Assembly (NCBI GenBank): GCA_028280405.1
Contig: JANQLW010000030.1
Location: forward strand, 1-51,214
Origin: Bacteroidales bacterium
GTDB taxonomy: Bacteria; Bacteroidota; Bacteroidia; Bacteroidales; GCA-2711565
DNA: 51,214 bases
Direction of reading: 5' to 3'
Below the pieces are notes generated by a model. It did not search any database and was not told where the DNA came from. It saw only the letters and a list, made by a program, of their open reading frames with translations. Made by a program: the position numbers and the translations under genes. Below, in pieces: positions 17,017-26,675 of the stretch (position 1 is its first letter; each line of letters starts with the position of its first letter).

Positions 17017-18555
17017 TTAATGTTTAAAGTGTCTGGTTCCGGTAAATACCATTGATAAACCATGTTTATTACAATAATCAATACTGTCTTTATCTCTCAC
17101 AGAGCCTCCTGGCTGAATAACAGCTTTAATCCCTGCTTTATCTGCAATTTCAACACAATCGGCAAATGGGAAAAAAGCATCTGATGCCATTACAGCTCCA
17201 TTTAAATCAAATTCAAATGAACTGGCTTTTTCAATGGCTTGTTTCAACGCATCTACTCTAGATGTTTGCCCTACTCCACTTGCAATTAATTGTCCGTTTT
17301 TAGCTAATACAATTGTATTTGATTTTGTATGTTTCACAATAATATTAGCAAAAAGCAAGTCTTTAAATTCTTGTTCAGAAGGTTTGGTGTTGGTTACTGT
17401 TTTTAAATCATCCATTACCTCAACTTTTAAATCTTTATCCTGAACAAGGGCTCCATTAAGTATTGAACGATATTGCTTATTACCAAAGTTAAAAGATTTC
17501 TCTAATAAAATGATTCTATTTTTCTTGCTTTTTAGAATTTCAAGCGCTTTTTCATCATAACCCGGAGCTAAAATGATTTCAAAGAACAACTTATTGATCT
17601 CTTCTGCGGTACCTAAATCAATATTACGGTTGGTGATTAATACGCCTCCAAAAGCCGAAATCGGATCTCCGGCCAAAGCATCTTTCCATGCTTCCGTAAG
17701 GTTTTCTCTACTTGCAAGTCCACAGGCGTTATTATGTTTTAAAATAGCAAAAGTTGGTTCGTTAAAATCGTTAATTAGGTTTACTGCAGCATCTAAATCC
17801 AATAGATTGTTATAAGATATTTCTTTACCACGTAATTGTTCAAAGACCTCATCAAGCTTACCAAAAAATAATCCTTGTTGATGCGGATTTTCTCCGTAAC
17901 GTAAGCTTTTCGATTTTTGAATACTTTGTTTAAACGCTAAAGTATTATCTTCATTAAAGTAATTAAAAATAGCTGAATCATAATGTGACGAAACATTAAA
18001 AGCATATGAGGCAAAACGTTTTCTGTCTTCTAAACTAGTTTCTCCATTATGCTCTTTTAGCAATTCGTGAAATTCCTGATAATCATTCGAAGAAGCCACA
18101 ATTAAAACATCTTTAAAATTTTTAGCAGCAGCTCTGATTAATGAAATTCCTCCGATATCTATTTTTTCAATGATTTCCTGTTCAGTACCTCCGGCAGCAA
18201 CTGTAGCTTCAAAAGGATAAAGATCTACAATAACCAAATCAATTTCCGGTATTTCATATTTTCCCATTTGATCTAAATCATCTTGTAATTCACGACGACC
18301 CAGAATTCCTCCAAAAACTTTTGGATGTAGAGTTTTTACACGTCCTCCTAAAATGGAAGGATAGGAAGTTAAAGATTCAACAGTAATGGCATCTACACCT
18401 AAATCTTTTATGAAGTTATAGGTACCTCCTGTTGAATAAATAGTTACACCTAATTGATCAAGGCTTTTAATAATCTCATCTAAACCATCTTTATGGTACA
18501 CTGAAATAAGTGCATTCTTAATCTTTTTCAATACTTTAGCGTTTTTGGAGTTCAT
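17017..18555 (-). CDS. purH: Bifunctional AICAR transformylase / IMP cyclohydrolase
   Basis: Carries out the last two steps of IMP synthesis. The N-terminal IMP cyclohydrolase (MGS-like) domain is seen in KNALISVYHKDGLDEI and STGGTYNFI. The AICAR formyltransferase domain includes SLRYGENPHQQGLFF, FAILKHNNACGLAS and the C-terminal DAFFPFADCVE. The open frame extends two codons upstream to a TTG, but the ATG at 18555 (MNSKNAKVLKKIK) is preferred, giving 512 aa. It is followed by mreB, probably on the same transcript. Confidence 0.96.
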   Translation of the reverse strand: MNSKNAKVLKKIKNALISVYHKDGLDEIIKSLDQLGVTIYSTGGTYNFIKDLGVDAITVESLTSYPSILGGRVKTLHPKVFGGILGRRELQDDLDQMGKYEIPEIDLVIVDLYPFEATVAAGGTEQEIIEKIDIGGISLIRAAAKNFKDVLIVASSNDYQEFHELLKEHNGETSLEDRKRFASYAFNVSSHYDSAIFNYFNEDNTLAFKQSIQKSKSLRYGENPHQQGLFFGKLDEVFEQLRGKEISYNNLLDLDAAVNLINDFNEPTFAILKHNNACGLASRENLTEAWKDALAGDPISAFGGVLITNRNIDLGTAEEINKLFFEIILAPGYDEKALEILKSKKNRIILLEKSFNFGNKQYRSILNGALVQDKDLKVEVMDDLKTVTNTKPSEQEFKDLLFANIIVKHTKSNTIVLAKNGQLIASGVGQTSRVDALKQAIEKASSFEFDLNGAVMASDAFFPFADCVEIADKAGIKAVIQPGGSVRDKDSIDYCNKHGLSMVFTGTRHFKH

Positions 18556-18727
18556 TTGCAATTTTATTAAAAATCAAAGCAAGAAGCAATAGATTTGATT
18601 ATTATTTTTTGAGAATATTTTTTCCTCGCAAATTAGAATTTATTCCCTTGAATTATAATTGTTTAAAAAATGAAATCTTTGTTAGTAATTCGAATCACAA
18701 AATGATGATGAATTTAAGCTTTCAATT

Positions 18728-18735
18728 TAATTTTG
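18728..18735 (+). promoter_or_regulatory. Candidate -7 promoter element
   Basis: TAATTTTG matches the Bacteroidota -7 consensus TAnnTTTG and lies 22 bp before the methyltransferase start. No good TTG-type -33 partner is seen at the right distance, so the call is tentative. Confidence 0.3.
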
Positions 18736-18757
18736 TGAACTCTTAATTATAGCATAA

Positions 18758-19414
18758 ATGAAAAAATTTAACTTCGATAAAGTTGCTGGTATTTACGACG
18801 ATTATTATAATACTGATTTAGGGATACAAGTGGATATTGCCGAAAAAAGAAAGATTAAAGAATATATCCGGCAATTAGAGTCTTCAAAAATTTTAGAAAT
18901 AGGATGTGGTACGGGTCATTGGTCATCCTTTTTTTCGGAGCAGGGCTTGGAGGTCACAGGTATAGATATTTCTGAAAAAATGATAGAAAAGGCCAAAGCC
19001 AAAAAAATCCCAAATGCTGATTTTTCTATTGCCAGTGTTGAAAAATTACCATTTGAAACGAAATCAATAGAAAATATCATTGCCATTACTTCACTGGAGT
19101 TTGTGAATAACCTGGATTTAGCTTTTAGAGAAATTTTTCGCGTGTTGAAAACCGGAGGTAAACTTCTAATTGGATGTTTAAACCTTAATTCTTCGATTGG
19201 CCAGACGAAGGATGATGTAGAAATGTTTAGTACTGCTCATTTCTTTACTGCAGATAATTTAAAGGAAAAACTTTCAGATTTCGGAAATCCTATACTGGAT
19301 GCCTGCTGTATCATAAATGAAAATAAAGTTTTAGATACAGAAGAAGATATTAATACTTTGGAGATAAGATTAAACCAGGGATGTTTATTAATAGGAATGG
19401 TTACAAAATTATAA
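18758..19414 (+). CDS. Class I SAM-dependent methyltransferase
   Basis: A 218-aa soluble methyltransferase of the UbiE/Methyltransf_11 type. Motif I is ILEIGCGTG at residues 45-53, followed by VTGIDISEKMIEKAK and VEKLPFETKSIENIIAI (motifs II/post-I). The substrate cannot be told from sequence. The next gene, a small YkoF-like protein, begins 4 bp downstream, so the pair is an operon. Confidence 0.85.
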   Translation: MKKFNFDKVAGIYDDYYNTDLGIQVDIAEKRKIKEYIRQLESSKILEIGCGTGHWSSFFSEQGLEVTGIDISEKMIEKAKAKKIPNADFSIASVEKLPFETKSIENIIAITSLEFVNNLDLAFREIFRVLKTGGKLLIGCLNLNSSIGQTKDDVEMFSTAHFFTADNLKEKLSDFGNPILDACCIINENKVLDTEEDINTLEIRLNQGCLLIGMVTKL

Positions 19415-19418
19415 TATT

Positions 19419-19667
19419 ATGAATGCTTCATTGGAATTAACATTATATCCGTTTGGTCAGAAAAATATAGAAGTGATTGACCAATTCATTGAAAACCTTG
19501 AGAAATATCATAATATAAATATTGAAACCAATATTTTGAGTACAATAATTACCGGAGAGTATTCTGTTTTAATGGATTTACTAAATACAGAATGTAAGCT
19601 TGTTTTTGAAAAGTCGGCAGCTTCTTTTGTAATTAAGTTGTCAAATACTTGTGGTTGCAACTGTTAA
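19419..19667 (+). CDS. YkoF/MTH1187-like small protein with C-terminal Cys cluster
   Basis: An 82-aa single-domain protein starting SLELTLYPFGQ with ILSTIITGEYSVLMDLL in the middle, the pattern of the YkoF/MTH1187 ferredoxin-like fold (thiamine-binding in some members). The C terminus ends CGCNC, unusual for that family and possibly metal- or redox-linked. It is paired with the upstream methyltransferase (4-bp gap). Family assignment is by pattern and moderately sure; ligand unknown. Confidence 0.6.
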   Translation: MNASLELTLYPFGQKNIEVIDQFIENLEKYHNINIETNILSTIITGEYSVLMDLLNTECKLVFEKSAASFVIKLSNTCGCNC

Positions 19668-19735
19668 TATTTATAGAAAAAGTTTTTTCCTTGGTGGATA
19701 AATAATGGAGAAAGATTGATTTTAAAGATTATTTC

Positions 19736-19767
19736 TTGATTGATCTGCTTTCTTTTACATATCTTTG
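19736..19767 (+). promoter_or_regulatory. Candidate Bacteroidota promoter
   Basis: TATCTTTG at 19760-19767 fits the -7 consensus TAnnTTTG, and TTG at 19736-19738 lies 21 bp upstream as a -33 element. This is the best promoter match noticed near a gene start and would drive the ABC permease at 19795. Confidence 0.5.
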
Positions 19768-19794
19768 ATACTTTAGTTATAAAAGGATTTACCC

Positions 19795-21039
19795 ATGATA
19801 TTATTGCGCCTCATCAATGAAAGTTTAATGTTTGCCCTTCAGGCTATCAGGGTTAATAAAGTAAGAACCATGCTTTCACTTCTTGGTATTACGATCGGGA
19901 TATTTTCAGTGATTTCTGTTTTTACCGTATTTGATTCCATGGAAAAATCTATTAAAAACTCTATAGAATCTTTAGGTGATAATGTATTATTTATTCAAAA
20001 ATGGCCTTGGGCGATGGGAGGAAACTATCCCTGGTGGAAATATTACAAACGTCCTGAACCCAAATTAAAAGACCTTGCTGAAATTCAGAAGAAGAGCAGA
20101 ACTGTTGAATCTTCCACATTTATGTTCGGGGTTAACAGAACTGTAAAATATAAAAGCAATAGTATGTCCTCTACAACTGTTTTGGCTGTTTCACATGATT
20201 ATAATAAGGTCATGAAGTTTGATTTATCGGATGGTAGATATTTTACTCCCCTGGAATCTTCGGGAGGAAAGCCGGTTGCAATAATCGGAGCAGAAATAGA
20301 AGAGAACTTATTTGATGGTATAAACGCAATTGGCAGAAAAATCAAAGTATTTGGAAGAACTTTGGAAGTTATAGGTCGACTTACAAAAGAAGGAAAAGAT
20401 ATGTTTGGAGATACCAGTGATGACCAGGTAATTATCCCGGTAAATTTTGCGAGGAATTTAATAGACCTGAACAGAATTGGAACAAATATTATTGTGAAAG
20501 CAAGACCGAATATAAGCAATGATGAAATGCGGGATGAACTAACCGGAATACTTAGATCTGCTCATAAAATTAAGCCTTCTCAAGATGATGATTTTGCCAT
20601 TAATGAGACGGATATTATTACTAAAGGCTTTGATGGCCTGTTTGCAGTTGTTGGAATGGTTGGTTGGATTATTGGTGGATTTTCATTATTGGTAGGCGGT
20701 TTTGGAATTGCCAATATTATGTTTGTGTCCGTTAAAGAACGAACCAATCAGATTGGAATACAAAAATCTTTGGGAGCTAAAAACTACTTCGTCATGTTTC
20801 AGTTTTTATTTGAAGCCATATTTTTGTCTTTAATAGGAGGAATTATTGGCTTGCTAATAATACTGATAATGGTACTGATTATAAATGCTCAAAATATCGG
20901 ATTAACCCTTGTACTTACACAAGGAAATATTTTACTTGGCATAGGAGTATCTTGCTTTATTGGATTAATTTCAGGTATTATTCCGGCATTTAATGCTTCC
21001 CGCTTAAATCCTGTAGAAGCTATGAGGTCTACTTTCTAA
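19795..21039 (+). CDS. MacB/FtsX-type ABC transporter permease
   Basis: A 414-aa permease with the MacB topology: one N-terminal helix (VRTMLSLLGITIGIFSVISVF, about 23-45), a large periplasmic MacB_PCD domain, and three C-terminal helices, ending with the typical GIIPAFNASRLNPVEAMR. VSVKERTNQIGIQKSLGAK is the coupling-helix region. No ATPase or adaptor lies beside it, so it appears as a stand-alone permease here, unlike the full operon at 35434-39798. Confidence 0.87.
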   Translation: MILLRLINESLMFALQAIRVNKVRTMLSLLGITIGIFSVISVFTVFDSMEKSIKNSIESLGDNVLFIQKWPWAMGGNYPWWKYYKRPEPKLKDLAEIQKKSRTVESSTFMFGVNRTVKYKSNSMSSTTVLAVSHDYNKVMKFDLSDGRYFTPLESSGGKPVAIIGAEIEENLFDGINAIGRKIKVFGRTLEVIGRLTKEGKDMFGDTSDDQVIIPVNFARNLIDLNRIGTNIIVKARPNISNDEMRDELTGILRSAHKIKPSQDDDFAINETDIITKGFDGLFAVVGMVGWIIGGFSLLVGGFGIANIMFVSVKERTNQIGIQKSLGAKNYFVMFQFLFEAIFLSLIGGIIGLLIILIMVLIINAQNIGLTLVLTQGNILLGIGVSCFIGLISGIIPAFNASRLNPVEAMRSTF

Positions 21040-21167
21040 ATCAGGCCTGTCATATTTTTCGCAATTTGAACCACTTAGGAATTTTTATGATTTTTATTTT
21101 GGATTTCATTCCTGAATAAAAAATTTAATCATTCATAATCCCTATCTTTACATCGCCAAATATTTCC

Positions 21168-22919
21168 ATGAACAAACGCTGGGTAAATAAAGATAAAGGT
21201 GATCCCGAGATCATTACTAAATTGTCTCAGGAATTGAATATTGATGAATCTCTTTCAAACCTATTGGTTCAAAGAGGAGTTACCTCTTTTGATGAAGCCA
21301 AAAATTTCTTTCGCCCTCAACTTAATCAGTTGCACGATCCTTTCCTGATGAAGGATATGGAAAAAGCCGTTAAACGAATTGAACTTGCATTAAGCCATCA
21401 TGAAAAAATTCTTGTTTACGGTGATTATGATGTTGATGGAACCACGGCTGTAGCATTGGTATATACTTATATAAAATCCTTTTACGATCAATTGGATTTT
21501 TATGTACCCGACCGTTACTCTGAAGGTTATGGAATTTCATACCAGTCTATTGATTATGCTGCCGATAATGGTTTTTCATTAATTATTGCTTTAGATTGTG
21601 GCATTAAAGCCGTAGAAAAAGTTAAATATGCATCTGACAAAGGCATTGACTTTATTATTTGTGATCATCATCGCCCTGGAGAAATTATTCCGGATGCTTA
21701 TGCCGTTTTGGACCCCAAGCAGGAAGATTGTAATTACCCTTACAAAGAACTTTCGGGTTGTGGTTTAGGTTTCAAATTAGCTCAGGCATTTGAAGAAAGA
21801 AATAATATTGCCGGTTTTGAATTGGAAAGCTTGCTTGATTTGGTTGCTGTGAGTATTGCTTCCGATATAGTCCCTGTTACCGGAGAAAATCGAATTTTGG
21901 CTTTTTATGGATTAAAACTGATAAACTCCAATCCTCGTCCAGGTATTGAAGCTATTTTAAAATACAGCAATATTGTTAGAAGAGAACCTAATGATAAAGG
22001 TGTAATTTTCAGCCGTGAGCTCTCCATAAGTGATTTGGTATTTCTGGTTGGGCCAAGAATCAATGCTGCCGGAAGAATAGAAAGTGCTAAAGATTCCGTA
22101 AAGATTTTGATTACGGATAATTTTGAATATGCCAGCCGTAAAGGAGAACAAATTAATAATCTGAATAATGAACGCAGAAATCTGGATGCGACAGCTACCC
22201 AGCAAGCTCTTGAAATGATTAACAACAGTGATGAACTAAAAAATAGAAAGTCAACTGTTGTTTATAATGAAGAATGGCATAAAGGGGTTATTGGAATTGT
22301 AGCTTCCCGCTTAACGGATCATTATTATCGTCCAACGATAGTATTCACAAAATCAAATGGCTTATTAACAGGGTCGGCACGATCCATTAAAAACTTTGAT
22401 GTTTATGATGCCGTAGATTCATGCAGTGAATACCTGGAACATTTCGGAGGCCATAAATATGCTGCAGGTTTATCCATTAAACCGGAAAATTTTGATGCTT
22501 TCAATGCGAAGTTTGAGAAATATGTAAGTGAACATATTGAAGATGAGATGATGGTTCCTGAAATTGAGATTGACTGCCCCTTAAACCTGAATAAAATCAA
22601 TGCCAAGTTTTTCAGAATCCTTAAACAATTTTCACCTTTTGGCCCTGGGAATATGGCTCCGACCTTTCTTGCAAAAAATGTGATAGATACAGGATTCGTA
22701 AGAATTGTAGGCCAAAATCATTTAAAATTAAATTTTATTCATCCTGAAATTTCAGGGCTTCCTTTTCCTGCCATTGCTTTCCAGCAGTCGGAACATTATG
22801 AATCTTTAAAAAGAGGAGAGCCAATGGATATATGCTATCACCTGGAAGAAAATGAATGGAATGGAAAAGTTAGCCTCCAGTTAAATATTAAAGATATCAG
22901 GCCGGCGGAGGTAATTTAA
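21168..22919 (+). CDS. recJ: Single-stranded-DNA-specific exonuclease RecJ
   Basis: 5'-3' ssDNA exonuclease acting in recombination and mismatch repair. The 583-aa protein shows the DHH-phosphoesterase motifs YGDYDVDGT at 84-92 (motif I), LDCGIKA near 143, and DHH at 166-168. The DHHA1 domain contains GSARSIKNFDVYDA and GGHKYAAGLSI near 427. A C-terminal OB domain (PFGPGNMAPTF onwards) completes the family layout. Its end abuts the convergent LysE-type gene without a gap. Confidence 0.96.
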   Translation: MNKRWVNKDKGDPEIITKLSQELNIDESLSNLLVQRGVTSFDEAKNFFRPQLNQLHDPFLMKDMEKAVKRIELALSHHEKILVYGDYDVDGTTAVALVYTYIKSFYDQLDFYVPDRYSEGYGISYQSIDYAADNGFSLIIALDCGIKAVEKVKYASDKGIDFIICDHHRPGEIIPDAYAVLDPKQEDCNYPYKELSGCGLGFKLAQAFEERNNIAGFELESLLDLVAVSIASDIVPVTGENRILAFYGLKLINSNPRPGIEAILKYSNIVRREPNDKGVIFSRELSISDLVFLVGPRINAAGRIESAKDSVKILITDNFEYASRKGEQINNLNNERRNLDATATQQALEMINNSDELKNRKSTVVYNEEWHKGVIGIVASRLTDHYYRPTIVFTKSNGLLTGSARSIKNFDVYDAVDSCSEYLEHFGGHKYAAGLSIKPENFDAFNAKFEKYVSEHIEDEMMVPEIEIDCPLNLNKINAKFFRILKQFSPFGPGNMAPTFLAKNVIDTGFVRIVGQNHLKLNFIHPEISGLPFPAIAFQQSEHYESLKRGEPMDICYHLEENEWNGKVSLQLNIKDIRPAEVI

Positions 22920-23552
22920 TTAAAACTCAAAAAAACCTCGGGCTATTAATACCAAACCAAAAATTATCAAACATATTCCGGCTATTTTATTTATGTATTG
23001 AATAATATGAGGTTTGATGAATTTCTTGATTTTATAGGATGCAAAACATTTAAGGATATCTGTAGCTAATACTGTAAACAACGCTCCTGAAAAAAACGCA
23101 ATAATCGCTGATTGGTCTGCTTCATAGTTTGCAGTGATTCCTACTACAATACTCATCCAAAATATCCAAACAAATGGATTGGCAATATTCATAAAAAAGC
23201 CCTTTAATAAAAAAGTTAATGGACCGGGAGTTTTTTCTGCTAGTATTATATTTTCTTCTTTTTTTATAACCGTTTTTCGCTGGTAAGTTACCATCCCAAA
23301 TATGATTAAAATTGCACCGCTAATGATGGCAAAGGCAAGTTTGTTTTCGGGTTCGTTAATAATTTGGATGGCTCCAACAGAACACAAAGCTACAAGCACA
23401 AGGTCGCTCAGAAAAATTCCAATTGCCAAAATAAGCCCACTTAAAAATCCTCTGTGAATAGTCGTTTGCACAAGAGCAAATAAAGCAGGGCCAAAGCCAA
23501 ACAACGTAGATAAAGTAAATCCTAATATAATGCCTTCTACAAATGGAAACAT
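22920..23552 (-). CDS. LysE-family exporter
   Basis: A 210-aa protein of about six membrane helices with the LysE/RhtB pattern: GFGPALFALVQTTIHRGFLSGLILAIG near residues 19-45 and a central NIANPFVWIFWMSI. These proteins export amino acids or small metabolites; the substrate is not predictable. It lies 4 bp downstream of the GH3-family gene on the same strand and is likely co-expressed. Confidence 0.85.
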   Translation of the reverse strand: MFPFVEGIILGFTLSTLFGFGPALFALVQTTIHRGFLSGLILAIGIFLSDLVLVALCSVGAIQIINEPENKLAFAIISGAILIIFGMVTYQRKTVIKKEENIILAEKTPGPLTFLLKGFFMNIANPFVWIFWMSIVVGITANYEADQSAIIAFFSGALFTVLATDILKCFASYKIKKFIKPHIIQYINKIAGICLIIFGLVLIARGFFEF

Positions 23553-23556
23553 GGAT

Positions 23557-25092
23557 TTATTTATTATAAGTGCTTAAGAATTCTTCCCATTGTTTTAATT
23601 GTTTTTCTTTTAATACTCGTGGGAATTTTGTGGCTCCTCCTTCTTTGCCATGTAATTTCATATAATCGTAAAATGCCTGAACCGGATAAACTTCAACAAA
23701 TACTTCTTTGATGGCTTCAATACGTTCGGTACGATAATCATCATTCAGTACATTAAGGTATTCATCTATTTTATTACGGGCATATTGCGGATCAATATGT
23801 TCAGTGGTCCCCAAAAACCATTTATGGGCAAACATGGATCCATGTCTGATACCGGCAACAGTAAATTCATTAATATCTACATTGGTATCATCCTGCAGCA
23901 TTTTAATTGCCTGATTCATATTTTCCTGTGAAAGGTGTTCGCCGCAAATACTTAGAAAATGCTTTGTTCTCCCAGTGATGATAATTTCCTGTTCTTTTTT
24001 ATCTACAAACTTTATAGTATCTCCGATCATATACCTGTAGGCACCGGCACAGGTTGTCATGAGTAAAGCATATTCTTCATTTTCTTCTACTTCTTCTATG
24101 GTTAAGGCTTTCGGATTTTGTCTAATGTTTCCTTCCGAATCAAAATTTTCTTCATTAAAAGGAACAAATTCGAAAAAGATACCGGTATCTAAAACCATCT
24201 TCATCGAGTTCAGGCCATATTTGCTTTGATAAGCGATATACCCTTCTGATGAAAGATAAGATTCATTGTATTTAATCGGATGAGCAAAAAGTTTTTCGAG
24301 GCTTTTACGGTAAGGTTCTATCGAGACCCCGCTATGTACATAAACCGAAAGGTTAGGCCAGATTTCATGGATGTTTTCCAGATTATAATGATCAATGATT
24401 TTTTCCATCATAATTTGGATCCATGCCGGAACACCTACAATAACTCCTATGTCCCAATCTTTGGCTTTTTTTACAATTTCTTCTAATTTGGTAGACCAAT
24501 CCCTTTCTTTGGAAATACGTTTTCCCGGCTTATAAAAATGCTGAAACCAGAAAGGAATATTTCCTGCAGAGATCCCTGATAAATCACCTTCATAATAAGT
24601 ACCGTTAAAGTGAAGATGGGTACTTCCGCCAATCATCAGCATTCCTTTTTGGTAAAATTCAATTGGAAAATCGTAACGAACCGTTGATACCAATTGTCGG
24701 ATACTTATTTTACGAATAGCTCTGATCATATCAGAAGTAACCGGAATATGCTTACTTGAGGCTTCAGATGTTCCGGATGTCAGTGCAAAATATTTCACTC
24801 TGCCCGGCCAGCTTACATAAGCTTCTCCATTCAGTGACCTGTACCACCACTTTTTAAACATGGAGTTATAATCGAATACAGGCACTTTCTTTTGAAAAGC
24901 TTTAAACAGATCATCTTCTTTCAGGATTTCCGAAAAATTATAATGCTCTCCAAAAGCAGTATATTGTGCCTTTTTAAGTAGCTTGCTTAGTACTTTCTTT
25001 TGAGTTAGAACAGGGTTCTGATTTGCCCGTAATTCCAAAGGCAAATTCCTCAGCTCGTAGGCTTTCTTAATGATAGATCCTAATATCGGCAT
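23557..25092 (-). CDS. GH3 family acyl-adenylating protein
   Basis: A 511-aa homologue of plant GH3 acyl-acid amido synthetases of the ANL superfamily, which adenylate a carboxylate and transfer it to an amine. Visible motifs are the P-loop-like YFALTSGTSEASSKHIPVT near 107-125, the YLSSEGYIAYQSKYG segment, and YRYMIGDTIKFVDK. Bacterial substrates are unknown. The adjacent LysE-type exporter (4-bp gap) suggests the product may be exported; that link is inference. Confidence 0.85.
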   Translation of the reverse strand: MPILGSIIKKAYELRNLPLELRANQNPVLTQKKVLSKLLKKAQYTAFGEHYNFSEILKEDDLFKAFQKKVPVFDYNSMFKKWWYRSLNGEAYVSWPGRVKYFALTSGTSEASSKHIPVTSDMIRAIRKISIRQLVSTVRYDFPIEFYQKGMLMIGGSTHLHFNGTYYEGDLSGISAGNIPFWFQHFYKPGKRISKERDWSTKLEEIVKKAKDWDIGVIVGVPAWIQIMMEKIIDHYNLENIHEIWPNLSVYVHSGVSIEPYRKSLEKLFAHPIKYNESYLSSEGYIAYQSKYGLNSMKMVLDTGIFFEFVPFNEENFDSEGNIRQNPKALTIEEVEENEEYALLMTTCAGAYRYMIGDTIKFVDKKEQEIIITGRTKHFLSICGEHLSQENMNQAIKMLQDDTNVDINEFTVAGIRHGSMFAHKWFLGTTEHIDPQYARNKIDEYLNVLNDDYRTERIEAIKEVFVEVYPVQAFYDYMKLHGKEGGATKFPRVLKEKQLKQWEEFLSTYNK

Positions 25093-25162
25093 TTCAGTAG
25101 CTTAAATAATCACGTAAAATTAACAAAAAAGTGATTAATACGAATTTGAATTAATATGCTAT

Positions 25163-26293
25163 TTATTCTTGCATGAACAGATCAGCAGCAATCCCATCAG
25201 CAAATAATTTTCCCTGGTCCGTTAAGTATAAAATATGATGTTGTTGTTTGATATGCTCAGATTTTATATGCTTTGACGAAGCCTTGATGATGTGGTTACA
25301 ATAAGGCTTTCCAAAATTATTCTTAATAAAATCAATATTACAACCCCAGGATGTTCGGATTGAAGTCATTACATATTCATTAAACCGCTGAACATCACTT
25401 AATATTTCTTTTTCAAAAATTTTCTGGCTGACATTTATGAGTTGTAGATACTTTGTCAAACTGGAAACATTCCAATGTCTGGATTTTCCATTAAAAGAAT
25501 GTGCTGATGGCCCGAGGCCCAGATAATTTCCCCCCAGCCAGTACAAACTATTATGCTTTGAATAATATCCTTTTTTGGCAAAGTTAGATATTTCATAATG
25601 CACATAATCATTTAATTGTGTTTGTTTGATCAATGTTTTAAAGTGACTGATACTTTCTTTATCATTGATGGGTTGCATTTTTTTCTTTCGGATCAACACA
25701 TCCAATGCTGTATTGGGTTCAACGGTTAATGAATATGCCGAAAGATGAGGAACATTCAGCTTAAAAAACTGATGAAGGTTTTCTTCCCATTTATCCTTTG
25801 TTAATCCGGGAATGCCATAAATTAAGTCTATGCTAATGTTTGAAAAACCAAGATCCTGAGCATTAACTACGGAATGCATTGCTTCATCTGCATTGTGGAC
25901 CCGGTTCAGATATTGCAAGTCATCATCAAAAAAGGATTGAATACCAATACTTAAACGATTAATACTGGTTTTGGATAAATCTCCAAGATTTTCAATACTT
26001 AAGTCATCGGGGTTTGCTTCCAAAGTGATTTCTGCATCAGAAGAGATTTTATAATGTTTATTTAGAGAATCCAGAATGTGTTCAATTTCATCTCTCGATA
26101 ACATGGAAGGAGTTCCTCCTCCAAAATAAATAGTCCTTACCATCTCATTATTCAGATATTCTTTTTGATTGGTAATTTCTTTATGAAGGGCATCCAGAAA
26201 CTGATCTTTCTGTTTTGTACTTGCTACGGAAAAGAAATTACAATAATGACACTTTCGTTTACAAAAAGGAATATGTAGATAAATACCGGCCAT
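25163..26293 (-). CDS. hemW: Radical SAM protein HemW
   Basis: HemW-type radical SAM protein (heme chaperone, formerly annotated as an oxygen-independent coproporphyrinogen oxidase). The [4Fe-4S]/SAM motif is CKRKCHYC near residues 11-18 after MAGIYLHIPF. Also visible are YFGGGTPSML and SIGIQSFFDDDL. 376 aa fits HemW; it lacks the longer N terminus of true HemN. The frame opens one codon earlier at a TTG, but the ATG at 26293 is the likely start. Confidence 0.92.
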   Translation of the reverse strand: MAGIYLHIPFCKRKCHYCNFFSVASTKQKDQFLDALHKEITNQKEYLNNEMVRTIYFGGGTPSMLSRDEIEHILDSLNKHYKISSDAEITLEANPDDLSIENLGDLSKTSINRLSIGIQSFFDDDLQYLNRVHNADEAMHSVVNAQDLGFSNISIDLIYGIPGLTKDKWEENLHQFFKLNVPHLSAYSLTVEPNTALDVLIRKKKMQPINDKESISHFKTLIKQTQLNDYVHYEISNFAKKGYYSKHNSLYWLGGNYLGLGPSAHSFNGKSRHWNVSSLTKYLQLINVSQKIFEKEILSDVQRFNEYVMTSIRTSWGCNIDFIKNNFGKPYCNHIIKASSKHIKSEHIKQQHHILYLTDQGKLFADGIAADLFMQE

Positions 26294-26296
26294 CAA

Positions 26297-26675
26297 TAAT
26301 TATTTTGTAACAAAGTTAAAGGAAAAAGGATGGGAAGCCATTTTTTAATATTCATATTATTTGTTTACTGAAACCAAGACAGGATGTGTCACAATTATTT
26401 TTTCTTTTTATTGAATTTATTTTTGATTATATTTGTTATAATCAGTATAAAGGGATTTTTGATAAATTTTTTTTATTCTTTGTACAATATCTCCCCAATT
26501 GTATAAAAGTAATAGATGCAGGATTTAGATTTCTGATATTTTTTTAATGTATTTTATTTAATTACTAAGTGTTTTGATAAAGGGTTATTGTGACATTAGG
26601 TTGAAAGTAAAAGGTGTATTGGGCCTTTTATAGCTGATATTACACTTGGGTTTAGTGCTATAATATATTTATTTT
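26297..26675. other. Intergenic region without recognised features
   Basis: About 380 bp of AT-rich sequence between divergent hemW and the interrupted TlpA gene. It must hold promoters for both, but no convincing TAnnTTTG promoter, RNA gene, inverted repeat or small ORF was found. Confidence 0.5.
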
